NCBI GenBank assembly: GCA_001898625.1 | Contig: MKUP01000032.1 | Coordinates: forward strand, 124,001-188,000 | Reading direction: 5' to 3' | DNA: 64,000 nucleotides | Source: Burkholderiales bacterium 67-32 | GTDB lineage: Bacteria; Pseudomonadota; Gammaproteobacteria; Burkholderiales; Burkholderiaceae_B | Shown here: positions 36,632 through 45,375 of the stretch, piece by piece | Layout of the letters: the number at the start of each line of letters is the position of its first letter | Numbering within the stretch: the first letter of the stretch is position 1 | The notes under the pieces: model-generated | What the model was told of the DNA's origin: nothing | Database searches by the model: none | The model's input: only the letters and a program-made list of their open reading frames with translations | Program-made: the position numbers and the translations under genes

Positions 36632-37090
36632 TCAATAGGGTTGCGGCCTGGTGAACAATACCGGCAGGCCCACTTTCGCGGAGGGCAGGGCGGCCTTGAG
36701 CGCGCGCAGCGCTTCGACCGCCTGCGCGAAATCGGCATAGGTCGCTACCGTGATGCCCGTGGCCTCGTAGTGCTTGACCGAAACGGGGCGGGGCTGGGTC
36801 TGCTCGATCACGGCCTGGACGCCGGCGGATGCCTCGGCCACGACGATCTCGTTGGCGCTCTTGCCGACCACCCCTTGCTCGTTGAGTACCAGGGTGTCCT
36901 GGCTGTCGGAATACTGGGGAGGGATCACCCGGATGTGGCTGCCGTCGATGTCGTAGACGGTCAGGGTGCCCCATTGGGCGATCTGCGACTTGGGAAGCTT
37001 CTGCCCCGGGGTCAGGGCGAACGCCGCGCCGCTGGCCAGCGCCAGCGACATGCCGATCAGCCCGATGTAGCGTCGAAAATTCTTTTTCAT
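36632..37090 (-). CDS. Small periplasmic protein linked to the subtilase
   Basis: This 152-residue protein has a signal peptide (KKNFRRYIGLIGMSLALASG, with cleavage near AFA). The mature part reads LTPGQKLPKSQIAQWGTLTV then YDIDGSHIRVIPPQ, an alpha/beta stretch with EIVVAEASAGVQAVIEQTQP, and ends LFTRPQPY. No family is recognised. It begins 33 bases after the subtilase stop on the same strand, so it is probably co-expressed and may be an inhibitor, chaperone or accessory of that protease. Confidence 0.65.
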   Translation of the reverse strand: MKKNFRRYIGLIGMSLALASGAAFALTPGQKLPKSQIAQWGTLTVYDIDGSHIRVIPPQYSDSQDTLVLNEQGVVGKSANEIVVAEASAGVQAVIEQTQPRPVSVKHYEATGITVATYADFAQAVEALRALKAALPSAKVGLPVLFTRPQPY

Positions 37091-37123
37091 GTCTCAAATT
37101 CCTGGAACGGGTGACGGCCCGGC

Positions 37124-39121
37124 TTATTGGGCGATGATGCGGGCTTCGACGACGAGCCTGAAATTCCGGTCGGAGCCGTCGTCGTTCGTCGAGGGGCAGG
37201 GCTCGGACAGGCGCTTGCGGGGGTTGCCGTCGGGATCGCGGTCGGCCACGGTGATCCGCGTGTCGGAGTTGGAAGCGATGGTGAAGAATTCCCAGGCCCC
37301 CTGTGCCGCCTCTCCATGGAAAGCATAACTTCCCAGCGTGTAGCGCCGGAATGTGTCCCAGCCGTCCGCCTTGAAGTGGTCGTTGGGCAGCTTCAGCAGG
37401 GAAACCGTGCCCGCGGGCGATCTGGCGGCGATGCCCAGCGATCCCAGGCACACCGATTCGCCGGACAACCGGATCTGCAACTGATCCACCGTCTGCGCAT
37501 CGACCTGGAACTTGCCCAGCGACGTGACGCGCCGGTAGGGGAAGGGGCCGATACGGACGGTCACGTCTTGCAACTGCTCTCGGTCGAAGTCTTCCGCCAG
37601 CTCGTTCAACTGCCAGTAGGCCATGGGCTGGAAGTCCGGTATCCGGACGTCGCCGGAACGGCTCAGACCGGGGTTTTCCTTGTACTTCAGCGCCAGGGCC
37701 ACCGCCTTCGCGGCATCCGGCACGCCGAAGCCATACCAGTTGGAGTACTCGTAGCCCGCGGCGTTCTTCTGCCAGCCCAGGTCCATGGGGAAGGCCGTGG
37801 CGCCGTCGCGGATGTCGGCGGGGCTGCCGATCCGGTCGGTGGGCTGGTTGGTGGCGAGGTCCTGCAGGGCACCGAAGGGTTTGTCGCCCCGGAAGGGGAT
37901 GTGGCGGATGTAGTCGGCATCCACCTTGCGGGCGGAGGCGCGGAAGATGTCGCGTACGTCGCGCCACGTGAGCGCGGGGTTGGCGCTGAGCACCAGGGCG
38001 GCCACGCCCGCGAGGGTCGGGGTGGCGGCCGAAGTGCCGTTCATGTAGGTGTAGTCGCAATCGACGTTGTCGGGCTGGCCGTTGCGCACGGTCTGGCCGC
38101 GCAGGAAAGGCGTGCCCGCGCCGGCGCGGCTGTAGCCGTGGACGCAGCCGCGCAGGTCCGTCGAGAAGATGGTGGGACCGTCGTCGCCGGCGCCCGCGCC
38201 TTCGCCATAGGTGCCCTGGCTGCCGTATTCGCCGCCCATGCCCGTGACCCACACCACCGAGCCCGAGCTGCTGTAGCTGCTGGCGCTGCCCTTGGCGTTC
38301 AGGGCCGCGGTGGTGATGATGTTCGGTTCCAGGTTGGTCGTGTCGTTGGTGGGGTTGGTGCAGTCGAAATAGGCGGCCTGGATGCCGCACAGGCCCGGAT
38401 CGAAGGAGTTCCCGGCGGCCTTGAGGAAGACGGCGCCCTTGCCGCCGCGCAGTTTCTTCAGGCCCCGGATCGCCACGGTGTTGCCGATGCCGGTATCGGA
38501 TTCATACGGCATCGCGAGCGTGTCCGCGCCGTAGGACGCGTTGAAGACGTCCGCCTTGCTGGACCAGGGCGCGCCGCCGTAGGCTTCGAATATCTTGCCT
38601 GGCTTGCTGATGAAGTTGGCGCCGCCGACGTTGGCCAGCGGCGCGATGCCCATGACGCCTTTCCCATTCTGGGCCGCGGCGATGATGCCCGCGACGACGG
38701 TGCCGTGCGGTGCGGTGTCGGGGGCGGTCAGGTCGGGATAGGGATCGTCCGTTTCCGTCAGGAAGTTCCACGACATGCTGAAATCGGCGTTGGGCGCCAG
38801 GTCTTCGTTGCGCAGGTCGGTGCCGGTATCCAGTACCAGTACGTTCACCCCCTGGCCCTTGATGCCTTGCCGGTGGACCGCCTCGACGTTCAGGTCCAGC
38901 CCGCCGCCGAACACGGCGGCGAAGTCCTTGAAGTAGCTGGCGGCGTAGTTCAGCGCCCATTGGAAGGTGTAGAGCGGCTCGGTCTCGCCCGTCTTGCAGG
39001 CATAGGGGCCGGTTTCCACGCAGGCCACGGGTTGGTCGCCGTTCGAACCGCTGCCGCCGCAAGCGGCCAGCAGGGCGGCGAGCAGAGGCAGCAGGGCAAA
39101 ACGCACTGTTCTTATGTTCAT
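37124..39121 (-). CDS. Subtilisin-like (S8) serine protease lipoprotein with P domain
   Basis: This 665-residue exported protease has the lipobox LLAACGGSGSNG, which fixes ATG 39121 as the start. The catalytic triad is D98 in LVLDTGTDLRNEDLA, H139 in APHGTVVAGIIAAAQ and S364 in NGTSAATPTLAGVAALVL. The oxyanion residue lies in FLKAAGNSFDPG. After about residue 500, a beta-rich region with TVRIGPFPYRRVTSLGKF and GAWEFFTIASNSDTRI looks like a proprotein-convertase P domain. Lipid anchoring of an S8 protease suggests surface display. Its substrate is unknown, and a small periplasmic gene follows it. Confidence 0.88.
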   Translation of the reverse strand: MNIRTVRFALLPLLAALLAACGGSGSNGDQPVACVETGPYACKTGETEPLYTFQWALNYAASYFKDFAAVFGGGLDLNVEAVHRQGIKGQGVNVLVLDTGTDLRNEDLAPNADFSMSWNFLTETDDPYPDLTAPDTAPHGTVVAGIIAAAQNGKGVMGIAPLANVGGANFISKPGKIFEAYGGAPWSSKADVFNASYGADTLAMPYESDTGIGNTVAIRGLKKLRGGKGAVFLKAAGNSFDPGLCGIQAAYFDCTNPTNDTTNLEPNIITTAALNAKGSASSYSSSGSVVWVTGMGGEYGSQGTYGEGAGAGDDGPTIFSTDLRGCVHGYSRAGAGTPFLRGQTVRNGQPDNVDCDYTYMNGTSAATPTLAGVAALVLSANPALTWRDVRDIFRASARKVDADYIRHIPFRGDKPFGALQDLATNQPTDRIGSPADIRDGATAFPMDLGWQKNAAGYEYSNWYGFGVPDAAKAVALALKYKENPGLSRSGDVRIPDFQPMAYWQLNELAEDFDREQLQDVTVRIGPFPYRRVTSLGKFQVDAQTVDQLQIRLSGESVCLGSLGIAARSPAGTVSLLKLPNDHFKADGWDTFRRYTLGSYAFHGEAAQGAWEFFTIASNSDTRITVADRDPDGNPRKRLSEPCPSTNDDGSDRNFRLVVEARIIAQ

Positions 39122-39260
39122 GGGTCGTGATAGGGATGATTGCCAGGCCATGGCGGGGGCACATGGAGGAACGTCGCGAACCGACCCTAATATTATGAGT
39201 CAAAACATTTCAAATGTGACCATATGATTCTTGATTTCAACGAATCGGTGTGAAGATCCG

Positions 39261-40628
39261 ATGCTTGCCGACATCCTGAATTCGGTTCCGCGCCGCTATC
39301 GCCTGCCGGCGGATATGCCCTCGTTGCCCGGCAAGCGCGCCGCCAATCCATCGGCCGCGCTTGCGCTGGCGATCGAGCAGGCTCGCCAGGCGGTCGTGCG
39401 TGGGGACCGGCCGGACACGAAGCTGGCACGGGCCTTCACCGAGGCCCTTGCCCGCCTGATCGGCGAAGCGGTGCATCCGGGGACCGGCGACCCGGTCATC
39501 CAGGCCATGGTGCTCAGGCATCGCCATGCGCACGTGCGCGAATATGCCTCGCTGGTCGCGCGGGCCGGCCAGGACCGCCGGCAGGTCCGGACGGCGGTCG
39601 ATGCCGTGGCGCATCCGGCCAGGCTGCAACGCATGCCCGATGGGCCCGTGCGGGAAGCCCTGGCGCAATGGCGCGCCGCCGCGTTTCGCGAGTCCTGGCG
39701 CGACGTTCACATGGCCCTGCCGCACCTGTTGGCCATGCCGGACATCGCCGGCGGCACGCCATTCCAGACCAGCCTGGCCAGGCTGCTGGACAACCCGGCA
39801 CTGGCCCGCCTGCAGCGTCTCGACGCCTTGGCCTCGGACGAACTCGTGCGCCACTACCAGGCGCTGTGGGATGGCCATGGACCGCGCCCGGGAAGCGCCG
39901 AGGCCGCCGCGCAAGGGGGTGTTTCGCAGCAACGCGGCAAGGCCGTCGAGGCGTCGGCCGCCCGGGCGCTCGGGGCGCTGGCCGAACACCTGGAACGGGA
40001 AGCGGGCGCCGGGGCGGCCTACCGGGTGGTGACGTCGATGCGGGTGCCGTCCTCGATACCCGCCAGCCACGAACGCGCCAAGACCGAGTGGGACGCGGTC
40101 CTGCTGCGGCGCGCGCCGGACGTGCAGGGCGACCCGGCCTGGGACGTCCGCCTGCTGGTCGAGGCCAAGGCTTCCATCGAAGCCGCGACGACCGACCTGC
40201 CGCGGCTGCAGCGCGGCGTGTGTCTGCTGGCGCACGCCGAGGCGGGTGTGGTCTATCCGTTCCAGGCCAGCGAAGGCGTGGTGCGTTTGCGCGGATCGTC
40301 GCTGCGCGCGCTGTCCGCCGATGAGGCCGGCCTGGCCCGTTCGGTGCTGTATTGCTGCGACATGCCCGCCGAGCCCACGCCGCGCCTGCTGGGCGCGGCC
40401 GGCCGCATGCAGTTGCTGTCGGCGCTGGCCAGCCTGGCGTTCGCCAGCGCGCTGGAGGAAGGGCGCGACGCGGATCCGCGGGAGCTCGAACCGGTCTGGA
40501 ACGAATTGCTGCATGCGCCGGGCTGGGCGGCGGTGCTGGAGCAGTATCCGAGGCTGCGCCAGGTGCGCGGGCTGATGGTGCACATCGACGATCTGATGGC
40601 CGCTCCAAGGAATTTCCTGCCCGGCTGA
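39261..40628 (+). CDS. PD-(D/E)XK nuclease-like protein of unknown role
   Basis: This 455-residue cytoplasmic protein is mostly helical up to residue 250. It then has a restriction-endonuclease-like core: D278 in RAKTEWDAVLLRR, followed 23 residues later by E301-x-K303 in WDVRLLVEAKAS. That D-x(n)-ExK spacing is typical of the PD-(D/E)XK superfamily. The upstream QRGKAVEASAARALGALAEHLERE supplies the usual leading helix with a glutamate. No methyltransferase, helicase or toxin partner is adjacent. A metabolic enzyme name should not be transferred to it without evidence. Confidence 0.6.
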   Translation: MLADILNSVPRRYRLPADMPSLPGKRAANPSAALALAIEQARQAVVRGDRPDTKLARAFTEALARLIGEAVHPGTGDPVIQAMVLRHRHAHVREYASLVARAGQDRRQVRTAVDAVAHPARLQRMPDGPVREALAQWRAAAFRESWRDVHMALPHLLAMPDIAGGTPFQTSLARLLDNPALARLQRLDALASDELVRHYQALWDGHGPRPGSAEAAAQGGVSQQRGKAVEASAARALGALAEHLEREAGAGAAYRVVTSMRVPSSIPASHERAKTEWDAVLLRRAPDVQGDPAWDVRLLVEAKASIEAATTDLPRLQRGVCLLAHAEAGVVYPFQASEGVVRLRGSSLRALSADEAGLARSVLYCCDMPAEPTPRLLGAAGRMQLLSALASLAFASALEEGRDADPRELEPVWNELLHAPGWAAVLEQYPRLRQVRGLMVHIDDLMAAPRNFLPG

Positions 40629-40667
40629 TTTGCCAGATGGCCAGATGAGGCCCGCCATGCGCCAGTC

Positions 40668-40707
40668 TTCGCCCCTTAATTTACTTATTGGTAAATTAAG
40701 GGGCGAA
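40668..40707. repeat. Perfect 17-bp-arm palindrome between convergent genes
   Basis: TTCGCCCCTTAATTTAC and GTAAATTAAGGGGCGAA flank the loop TTATTG. Neither strand has a U-run after the stem, so it is not a typical intrinsic terminator. Its centre TTAATTTAC-N6-GTAAATTAA is the same as the repeat at 41863 in front of the TetR gene. Confidence 0.8.
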
Positions 40708-40759
40708 AAAAGAATGCCGGCAGGGGAATGGCAGAGGACTCCGGACTATCGATATCCCC

Positions 40760-41731
40760 TCATTCCGCCTTGATGCCCACCGTCCGTACCACGGTGTCGA
40801 AGCGGGTGATGTCCGCCTTCACCTGTGCACCGAACGTTTCCGGCGTGCCGCCCACCGGTTCCGCGTAGCGGGCGCGCAGTTGTTCGACGACCTCCTTGTT
40901 TTGCAGGATCCGGTTGATCTCGCGGTTGAGGGTGGCGACGACCTCGGGCGGGGTGTTTCTGGGAGCGAACATGCCCTGCCACGAACCCGAACTGGCGGTC
41001 TGCGGGAAGCCCGCCTCGGCGGCGGTGGGGACGTTGGGCAATTCCGCCAGGCGGCGGCTGCCCGCCACGGCCAGGATCTTGACCTTGCCGGCGGTGACCA
41101 GGGCCCGCGCGGCGCCGTAGTCGGGCAGCACGAACTGCACTTCTCCAGAGGCCAGCGCGGTCAGGGCCGGGCCGATGCCCTTGTAGGGGATATGCGTGGC
41201 CGTGATTCCCGTGGCGGCCAGGAAGGCCTCGGTGGTGACGTGGGTGATACTGCCGGCTCCCTGGGTCGCATAGTTCAGTTTGCCCGGATTGGACTTGGCG
41301 TAGGCCACCATTTCACCGAGGGTGTTGAACGGCGTGCCGGCGTGAGCCGCGAACACGGTCGATCCGACCACCATGTTGATGACGGGCTGGACGTCGTTGG
41401 CGGCGTCGAACGACATTTTCATCAAGGCCGGATTGACGGCGTAGCTGGCCGAGGCCACCAGCAGCGTGTAGCCGTCGGGCGGGGAGCGCACGGCGGCTTC
41501 CGCGCCCACCACGCCGCCCGCGCCCAGGCGGTTCTCGACGATGAAGGGTTGGCCCAGCGCGGGTGCCAGTTTCTCGGCGACCAGGCGCGCGATGTAGTCG
41601 GTGGGGCCGCCGGCGGCGAAGGGCACGATGATGCGCACGGGCTTGGCCGGGTAGGCGCGGGGCGCCTGGGCCATGGCGCCGCACGAGGTGAACGCCGCGG
41701 CGGCGATGAACGCCGATGTCAGGATCTTCAA
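40760..41731 (-). CDS. Bug-family periplasmic solute-binding receptor
   Basis: This 323-residue receptor starts at TTG 41731, which follows GAGGAGACAACC and gives a normal signal peptide (KILTSAFIAAAAFTSCGAMA). An in-frame ATG eight codons upstream lacks a binding site. The mature N-terminus PAKPVRIIVPFAAGGPTDYI and FIVENRLGAGGVVGAEAAV are the family signatures. It is divergent from the TetR-RraA-aconitase operon, with a shared operator-like repeat between them, so it probably delivers the substrate of that pathway. Confidence 0.92.
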   Translation of the reverse strand: MKILTSAFIAAAAFTSCGAMAQAPRAYPAKPVRIIVPFAAGGPTDYIARLVAEKLAPALGQPFIVENRLGAGGVVGAEAAVRSPPDGYTLLVASASYAVNPALMKMSFDAANDVQPVINMVVGSTVFAAHAGTPFNTLGEMVAYAKSNPGKLNYATQGAGSITHVTTEAFLAATGITATHIPYKGIGPALTALASGEVQFVLPDYGAARALVTAGKVKILAVAGSRRLAELPNVPTAAEAGFPQTASSGSWQGMFAPRNTPPEVVATLNREINRILQNKEVVEQLRARYAEPVGGTPETFGAQVKADITRFDTVVRTVGIKAE

Positions 41732-41862
41732 GGTTGTCTCCTCATGGATGGTCATGGACGACGCCTGTCCCGGGGGGAGTGACGGCGGTGCCGCTCGGCG
41801 GCGGCTTGAGCCCTCTCTTGGTCGTCTTCCGGCGAAATGTCGCGTTGACACTTCGCGCTCAG

Positions 41863-41886
41863 TTAATTTACCATGAAGTAAGTTAT
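41863..41886. promoter_or_regulatory. TetR operator candidate between the Bug receptor and TetR operon
   Basis: TTAATTTAC-N6-GTAAGTTAT repeats the arms and spacing of the perfect palindrome at 40676-40699 with two changes. It lies about 50 bases before the TetR start, in the divergent promoter region. Confidence 0.65.
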
Positions 41887-41932
41887 TCGCCAGAGGTCGG
41901 CGAGCGGTATCGTCAGGTTTTTCTCTTTTCCC

Positions 41933-42595
41933 ATGTCCATGGCCCGTACCCGCAATGCAGAAAAAACCCGCCGCGCGATCGTCGACGCGGCCCGCCACGA
42001 GTTCTCGCACAAAGGCTTCGCCAGTGCCCGCATGGAGTCGATCGCCCGCGCGGCGGGGGTGACCAAGGAACTGATCTATCACTATTTTCGCGGCAAGGAA
42101 GACATCTTCAACGAGGTCCGCGCGTTGCAGCACGCCGATGCGCTTGCGGCCTCCAAGGCCGACGACAGCATGCTGGCGGCGGCCGATCCGCTGGCGCAGC
42201 CCGAACTGCTGTTCGTCTGGCGATTCCACCGGGCCTTGAGCAACCTGGAATGGGTCAGGTTCCTGACCTGGGAGGCGGCGCAGGGAGAGGAAACGGGCAT
42301 TCCCGGCGAGGCCGAGCGAGAGCGCACGATCCAGCGCAGCATCGGAGCGATCAAGGCCGCGCAGGGTGACCATAGGCTGGCCGACGACCTGGATCCCCAA
42401 CTGCTGCAATTGGCGGTATTCGCGCTGGCGAACTATCCGCTGGCCTATGCGCAGATCACCAGGATGGCGACGGGACGCTCGCCCTCGGACCCTGGGTTTC
42501 GCAAGGATTGGGCGGCTTTTCTCGCCAAGCTGGGCCAGAAGCTGCTGGCGGTGCCGCAGGATGGCCCGTCCAGGCCCTCGAACGCATCGGACTGA
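41933..42595 (+). CDS. TetR/AcrR-family regulator
   Basis: This 220-residue repressor has the N-terminal helix-turn-helix NAEKTRRAIVDAARHEFSHK, then GFASARMESIARAAGVTKELIYHYFRGKED (about residues 6-58). The helical ligand domain that follows is variable. Two ATGs, 41933 and 41939, are equally plausible because neither has a clear binding site. It is the first gene of a TetR, RraA-like, dehydratase operon and is divergent from a Bug receptor. Autoregulation through the repeat at 41863 is inferred. Confidence 0.9.
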   Translation: MSMARTRNAEKTRRAIVDAARHEFSHKGFASARMESIARAAGVTKELIYHYFRGKEDIFNEVRALQHADALAASKADDSMLAAADPLAQPELLFVWRFHRALSNLEWVRFLTWEAAQGEETGIPGEAERERTIQRSIGAIKAAQGDHRLADDLDPQLLQLAVFALANYPLAYAQITRMATGRSPSDPGFRKDWAAFLAKLGQKLLAVPQDGPSRPSNASD

Positions 42596-42610
42596 CGACC
42601 GGAGACCCGT

Positions 42611-43357
42611 ATGACCGAAAAAATCCTGACCGGGAAGATTGCCCGGGACCGTATCGCCGATCTGGATCCGCCACGGGTACCGGCAGCCATCCTGCAGGGG
42701 TTCCGGGATCTGGGCGACGTGGTGAGCGCGGTTTCCGATGCGCTCGACGAGTTGGGCGTGCATGGCCAGGTGGCCGCATCCTTGCTGGCGCCGACCTTGC
42801 CCGGCACGAGCGTGGTGGGGTCGGCCCTGACCTTGCTCAACGTGGCCAGGGCGGAGGATCCCCTGGTCTATGTGAAGCAGGGCGACAACCGCATGGGAGA
42901 AATGGAGGCGCACAACCTGGCGCGGCCTGGCGACATCCTGGTGATCCAGGGCATCGCGCACGGCTCCAACCTGGGCGGGGTGGGATGCACGATAGGCAAA
43001 CGCCAAGGGGAACTGGGCGCGATCATCGACGGTGGTATCCGTGACCTGGGGCATTCCCGTTCCATCGGCTATCCGATCTGGGCGTCGCTGCGCACGCCGC
43101 TGACCGGCAAGTGGCGGCTGGAGACGATGCGGATCAACGGCCCGGTGGATATCTGCGGCGTGCGGGTCCATCCCGGCGATGTCGTGGTGGCTGACGACAG
43201 CGGCGTGTGCTTCATCCCACGCGTCCACGCGCAAGCCGTGCTGGCATTCGCGCGCAGGAAGGCGGACTCGGAGGCCGCGCAATGCGAGCGCGTGGCCGCC
43301 GGCGTTTCCGTGCCGGAGCTGGCTGGCGCGAAAGCCGCGCGAACGCCGGCCGCCTGA
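42611..43357 (+). CDS. RraA-like protein (possible aldolase or decarboxylase)
   Basis: This 248-residue protein of the RraA superfamily includes 4-hydroxy-4-methyl-2-oxoglutarate aldolases and oxaloacetate decarboxylases, besides the RNase E inhibitor RraA. The family stretch GELGAIIDGGIRDLGHSRSI is at about residues 134-153, with PVDICGVRVHPGDVVVADDSGV after it. The catalytic pattern G-x-R-D is present. The operon context with an aconitase-type hydro-lyase favours a carbon-carbon lyase on a hydroxy- or oxo-acid. ATG 42611 follows GGAGACCCGT. Confidence 0.83.
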   Translation: MTEKILTGKIARDRIADLDPPRVPAAILQGFRDLGDVVSAVSDALDELGVHGQVAASLLAPTLPGTSVVGSALTLLNVARAEDPLVYVKQGDNRMGEMEAHNLARPGDILVIQGIAHGSNLGGVGCTIGKRQGELGAIIDGGIRDLGHSRSIGYPIWASLRTPLTGKWRLETMRINGPVDICGVRVHPGDVVVADDSGVCFIPRVHAQAVLAFARRKADSEAAQCERVAAGVSVPELAGAKAARTPAA

Positions 43358-43407
43358 GTGAACCGGCCGGGCGGAGAACCCGGCAAGATATTTCGAGGAG
43401 ACAGCAG

Positions 43408-44700
43408 ATGGCCATGACCATGACGGAGAAGCTGCTGGCGCGCGCGTGCGGGCTGGATAGTGTCAAGCCGGGCGACGTGATTTCGCCCGAGCCCGAGTTG
43501 GTGATCATGCATGACGGCTACGTCGAGACCGCCCACAAGCAACTGAGCGACATCGGCTACCGGCGCATCACGAACGCCGGACGGGTGATGATCATCACCG
43601 ATCACAATACGATCCAGACCACCCCGCGCTCGATCGAGCAGAGCCGGGCCAACCGGCGCATCGCGGCCGAGTGGAAGGTGGGGCATTTCTTCGACGTGGG
43701 GCGCGGCGGGCACGGGCACATCTATCCGATGGAAGCGGGCATGGTCCGGCCCGGCATGTTCCTGTTCGCCTACGACATGCACTGCACGAATTTCGGCGCG
43801 GTCGGAGCGCTGGCGCTGCGTGCCGGGCCGGACGTGCCCATGGTGCTGGCGACCGGCTCGATGTGGACCGTGGTGCCGGAGACCCTGCGTGTCGAGCTGC
43901 GCGGCGGGTTCGCGCCGGGCGTGCTGGCGCGCGACCTGGGGTTTCGTTTGTCCGCCGACCTGAGTTCCGGCCGCCACGGACTGGAGTTCGACCATCGCAT
44001 CGTCGAGTTCGGCGGCGACGCGGTCGAAGCTATGCCGCTGGCCGAGCGCATCGCGCTGTGCAATACCTTGACCGAGATCGGCGTCAGCGGCGTCATCTTT
44101 CCGCCGCTGTCGCCGACCGGCGCGCCGCCCGACGGCAGTTGGGTGCGCAGCGACGACGATGCCCGGTTCGAGAGCCGCCTGGAGCTGGACCTGAGCAAGC
44201 TCGAGCCCCAGGTCGCGCTGCCGGGTCGCCCCGACAACGCCGTGCCGGTGGGGCAGGCGGCGGGACGCCTCGTCGACCATGCCTACCTGGGATCGTGCGG
44301 ATCGGGCATGTTCGAGGATTTCGCGCTCGCGGCCGGTATCGTGCGCGGCCGGAAGATCGCGGACCGCGTGCGTCTGTTCGTCGTGCCCGGCACCGTGGAG
44401 ATCGCGCGCCGCATGGCCGAGCAAGGCATCGGCCAGACTTTCCTCGACGCCGGAGCGATCCTGCTGCCGGCCGGCTGCGGTCCTTGCGCGGGCGGAGTGG
44501 GAGCGCCATTGGGCCCGGGCGAGGTGTCGATATCGACGGCCGCCACCAACGGGGTCGGCCGCATGGGGTCGAAGGAAGCGGAATGCTATCTGGGCAGTCC
44601 GGCCACCGTGGCCGCGTCGGCGCTGGCTGGCCGCATCGTCGATCCGCGCGCCTGGGCGGGCGCCTTGCAGGCCGATCCGAATTCGACACTGGTTCACTGA
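43408..44700 (+). CDS. Aconitase-superfamily hydro-lyase, large subunit (LeuC-like)
   Basis: This 430-residue iron-sulfur protein of the 3-isopropylmalate dehydratase type has [4Fe-4S] ligands C297 in LGSCGSG, then C357 and C360 in GCGPCAGG. It starts MTMTEKLLARACGLDSVKPG, as LeuC-like proteins do, and has IITDHNTIQTTP and VGHFFDVGRGGHGHI. It is probably not the leucine enzyme: it is embedded in a TetR/RraA/Bug operon. A role on a small hydroxy-dicarboxylate such as a methylmalate is possible. The ATG follows GAGGAGACAGCAG. Confidence 0.88.
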   Translation: MAMTMTEKLLARACGLDSVKPGDVISPEPELVIMHDGYVETAHKQLSDIGYRRITNAGRVMIITDHNTIQTTPRSIEQSRANRRIAAEWKVGHFFDVGRGGHGHIYPMEAGMVRPGMFLFAYDMHCTNFGAVGALALRAGPDVPMVLATGSMWTVVPETLRVELRGGFAPGVLARDLGFRLSADLSSGRHGLEFDHRIVEFGGDAVEAMPLAERIALCNTLTEIGVSGVIFPPLSPTGAPPDGSWVRSDDDARFESRLELDLSKLEPQVALPGRPDNAVPVGQAAGRLVDHAYLGSCGSGMFEDFALAAGIVRGRKIADRVRLFVVPGTVEIARRMAEQGIGQTFLDAGAILLPAGCGPCAGGVGAPLGPGEVSISTAATNGVGRMGSKEAECYLGSPATVAASALAGRIVDPRAWAGALQADPNSTLVH

Positions 44701-44711
44701 GGAGACGACAC

Positions 44712-45257
44712 ATGGCCCTGGAAGGCGGTTGGAAGACCCGCGCGCGTTGCCATGTCCTGGGGGATGATGTGCCCCACGACGGCGGCGTCATGCGCTTCGA
44801 CTTCATTACCGGACGGGTGACCGATCCGGCGTTGCTGATTCCCGAGTTGTTCAACGAAATCGATCCGGATTTGAAGACGCGCATCCGGCCCGGCGATTTC
44901 ATCGTCGCCGGCAAGAACTTCTTCTGCGGCAAGGCGCACAACAACGGCATGATCGCCATGAAGGCGCTGGGCTTGCGCGTCCTGTGCGAATCGATGCCGT
45001 TTCGCTCGTTCCGGGCGGCGATAGGCGTTGCCCTGCCATGCCTGACACAGTGCAAGGGGATACGCGAGTTCGTGCGGGACGGCGATGAACTCGAGGTGGA
45101 TTTCGAGACCGGCGAAGTCGTCAACCTGACGCGGGGCGAGGCGCGCCGCTACCCCGCCGTGGCGCGCGACATCAAGACGATCGTGGAAGAGGGCGGCATG
45201 CAGGGGCTGCTTGCCAAATGGCTGGCGGACCATCCGGAGCTGGCCACGCCGGCCTGA
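44712..45257 (+). CDS. Aconitase-superfamily hydro-lyase, small subunit (LeuD-like)
   Basis: This 181-residue swivelling-domain partner of the preceding large subunit has the family motif IRPGDFIVAGKNFFCGKAHN, with LGLRVLCESMPFRSF and a later FETGEVVNLTRGEA. It starts 11 bases after the large subunit behind GAGGAGACGACAC. Together the two should form the heterodimeric hydratase/dehydratase. A small hairpin, GATGCC-N5-GGCATC, overlaps the stop without a U-run. Confidence 0.9.
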   Translation: MALEGGWKTRARCHVLGDDVPHDGGVMRFDFITGRVTDPALLIPELFNEIDPDLKTRIRPGDFIVAGKNFFCGKAHNNGMIAMKALGLRVLCESMPFRSFRAAIGVALPCLTQCKGIREFVRDGDELEVDFETGEVVNLTRGEARRYPAVARDIKTIVEEGGMQGLLAKWLADHPELATPA

Positions 45258-45375
45258 TGCCCCGTCGGCATCCACGGGCACCTTGAGCTACTTGTAAGAA
45301 GTTGTATATAGTTCAACAGGAACCCCTTTCCTGGGGTATTCCCTAGGACCTTGCGGGTAGCAGGAAGTGTGCGGG

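Noticed and set aside
37127-39130. A long frame opposite the subtilase
   Set aside because: The protease strand carries a lipobox and catalytic triad; the opposite frame shows neither motifs nor a binding site.
40668-40707. The long palindrome as an intrinsic terminator for the convergent genes
   Set aside because: No U-run follows the stem on either strand, and its core repeats an operator-like site elsewhere, so a regulatory role is preferred.
45256-45272. Hairpin at the LeuD-like stop as terminator
   Set aside because: Only a 6-bp stem and no U-run.
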